Assembly (NCBI GenBank): GCA_022605955.1
Contig: JAKCOZ010000039.1
Coordinates: forward strand, 1,302,001 to 1,366,000
From: Rallus limicola
Lineage: Eukaryota; Chordata; Aves; Gruiformes; Rallidae
Reading direction: 5' to 3'
Length of the DNA: 64,000 bases
The notes below the pieces were generated by a model. The model did not search any database. It saw only the letters and a program-made list of their open reading frames with translations, and had not been told where the DNA came from. The stretch's first letter is position 1. Every line of letters starts with the position of its first letter. Below, in pieces: positions 61,746-64,000 of the stretch. The position numbers and the translations under genes were made by a program.

Positions 61746-64000
61746 CTTCTATTTTTCAGGTGCAAATTACTTTTCTATTGTTCGTTTGATTTACAGAATA
61801 GAATGACTAACCTGGGTGTTATTAAATCATGATTGATCATCACCCAGAAGAGAATGATAGATGACAAAATATTAAAACATTATTTTATACCTGCAGCTAA
61901 AAAGTAACTTAATTACTTTTTATAGTTCATTTCTTAAGCCACAGATTAGAGTGCTAGCTTCAGGAGTATTCTACAACCATTTGCTGTAATATCAGGAGTC
62001 AGTGGCCTTGCTTCAACAAGAAAAAGAAAAAAGAATGAAGAAACAGCCATTTTACAGGTAAATAACTGATTAGAAGCCATATCTCTATCACTGATTAAAC
62101 ATTGTCTCCAATATGTATTTTTATGCTTACTTTTCTTTTTTACCTGCATGTAAATGTCTTTAAAACAAACATCATGGGAAATACACACATCACTACAAGC
62201 TATATGCCTTAGAAAACTGTTTCTAAGCAGCTCATGAGAAACAATTACATCATTTACATTTTATTTTTTTTCCAAAGTTCTTCAGAAAACCAAGGGTGCA
62301 CAGGCATAAACAGAGGGTTTGAGTTCCAGATATTCAGAAAAAACACAATATATTGGATGAATCTGGATCTGCCAGTTCTATTGCCCATCCTATCCCCTCT
62401 TTAGTTCCACTTTCATGCCATTTTTACTGTACTATGTGGAACAGCAAAACAATATATCACACCCTAACAGATAAAAGTACTCCTTCTCTTCAAGCAGCTC
62501 TATAAAACGAAATGACCCTGCTGAGCTATGTCCACTCCTTTGCATAACATTTAGCTATAAAAAGGAAACAGAGTTGAAAAGTGAGCCTGGTTTTTTTTTT
62601 TAGATTTATAATGGTAACAAGCTCATCTGGAGCAGCAGTTAGAGAACTTATGAAAATATGTCATAGATATCATTAACTGTCAGTGACTTCATCCTGAAGC
62701 TATTAGCTAGTAAATTTGTAATAGTAATAACAGTTTTGTCAGAACCCATACTTAATTATACATATAAACCCCAGTTCAGTTCTCTTAAATTAAAATAGAT
62801 GTCATTCTAATTAGAAATATATGATGTTCTTGATAAGTATTTTTAGGTTGATACTGTTCAGCACCTTTCCTGCTAAGCCTTATTTTTATTTTTGCTTCCA
62901 GAAATATGCTATGATTTTATTGTGTTCTGATATTCAGGAAGTACTGATTTTGCTTTTCATTATTTAAACCACTCTAAGACAAACAGACATTGCTAGTTAA
63001 AAGAAAACTGGCACTTCTTCATTAATCAAATAATTATGGATGGAAATACACTGAATGATGATCATTATTTCATAAAGAGCAAAAGCATGTCCTAATGGAC
63101 ATGAAATTACCATACTGGTCAATGACTTATTTTAATGTCATTGCAGTTTTATAATTAAATCTCCAAACTGAGAATTAAGACATATCTCTAAGCTCCTAAT
63201 TATCCCAATGATGGAAGATGGAATATTTTGAGGTTGTATCTGTGTATAACTTATTCATTATGCCTAAAAGTGGCAATGATCCCCTTTAACTATGTCAGGC
63301 AACATGGTTTATATTGAGAGTCTTGCTCACCTATTTTTCTGTTGTCTTTTTTCCTTTCACAAAGCATTCAACATCTGTATTAAACATCAAATTAAACTTT
63401 GATAATCTTTCATCCTTAAGAAATTCCACGAAAAATAGTTGTAGCTTGTCCTAATAGATTTTCCTCTCCCTAGGGGAGATCATCTAGTTAAAATCTTGAT
63501 CATCTGATGAGGCAGAAGTCTTCTTGGTTTTATGCAGTCTACATAACCTGTGTACTCCCAGTGGCAGCATGAAGTTACTGTCCTCAACAGAAAAAGACAA
63601 GAATACCCATTCTCAACATTTCCCATGTAAGAGGATCCTCAGTCTCAATTAGATCTAGAACTTTAGCCTCTCATTTACAGGGGTAAAGCTTTAACCACAT
63701 TGATAGGATGAAAAATGTGGAACCTGAAATGGTATTTTCTTTCTTTTTTTTTAAAGAATTGATCCTTTTCTATTTGATGCCATGGCAGACTGGAACCTGA
63801 GTGTACGTGTTGTCCCAACATTGTTCTTTGTTTCTTATATCACCCATTTGATGAACCTGATAGCCATCTGAAGGTCTTCAGAAATATATAAAAGCATCTT
63901 AAGCATTTTCTATAACAGGGTCTCACAGGATGAGATGGCTAATAAATATATAGATACAGCATTAAATTAGTGACTCAGGCACTGTACGTCAAATAGCATC
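61746..64000. other. AT-rich unique non-coding sequence to window end
   Basis: No gene or transposon is recognised. The interval 62930-63230 is repeat-free and carries several TAATTA/TAATTAT cores and a 7-bp hairpin (CATGTCC...GGACATG, 63086-63103). It is a candidate conserved regulatory element, unproved. Confidence 0.45.

Overview
The window looks like 64 kb of AT-rich, non-coding nuclear DNA from a bird. The main evidence is at least nine fragments of the CR1 LINE family, several with the characteristic 3' end (a TCCCTTCCAACC-like box followed by ATTCTATGATTCT-like octamers). Two solo LTRs of types I recognise from non-galliform birds point to Neoaves, possibly a songbird; the species is inference. 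I find no supported host protein-coding exon, tRNA, rRNA, CRISPR array or prokaryote-type operon. The window is best read as a gene desert or the inside of a very long intron.

Layout. 1-4.2 kb: AT-rich unique sequence with a short CR1 remnant at 2.1 kb. 4.2-6.5 kb: a solo ERVL-like LTR with a 5-bp target-site duplication (ACAAG), directly abutted by a 1.3 kb minus-strand CR1 whose reverse transcriptase frame is broken. 6.5-10 kb: unique sequence and a plus-strand CR1 3' end, then a (GGAA)n array of about 36 units at 9.9 kb. 10-19.7 kb: unique sequence holding a perfect 14-bp inverted repeat at 17.0 kb. 19.7-23 kb: two GC-richer unclassified segments flanking a minus-strand CR1. 23-35.3 kb: unique sequence with three plus-strand CR1 3' ends and a CpG-bearing patch near 32 kb. 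35-53.7 kb: mostly unique DNA with one GC-richer unclassified segment near 39 kb. 53.7-54.3 kb: a second solo LTR. 55.1 kb: a (CCTT)n array of 32 units, the strand complement of the 9.9 kb array. 56.1-57.2 kb: two CR1 fragments joined 5' end to 5' end. 57-64 kb: unique AT-rich DNA with a CR1 tail at 61.6 kb and a short direct repeat.

No genes work together here. The functional content, if any, is cis-regulatory (candidate conserved non-coding elements, the inverted repeat, GGAA arrays that could bind ETS-type factors) and cannot be proved from one sequence. I did not find a novel coding system. The observations most worth checking are the perfect 14-bp hairpin, the head-to-head CR1 junction, the mirrored GGAA/CCTT arrays and the three GC-richer segments.
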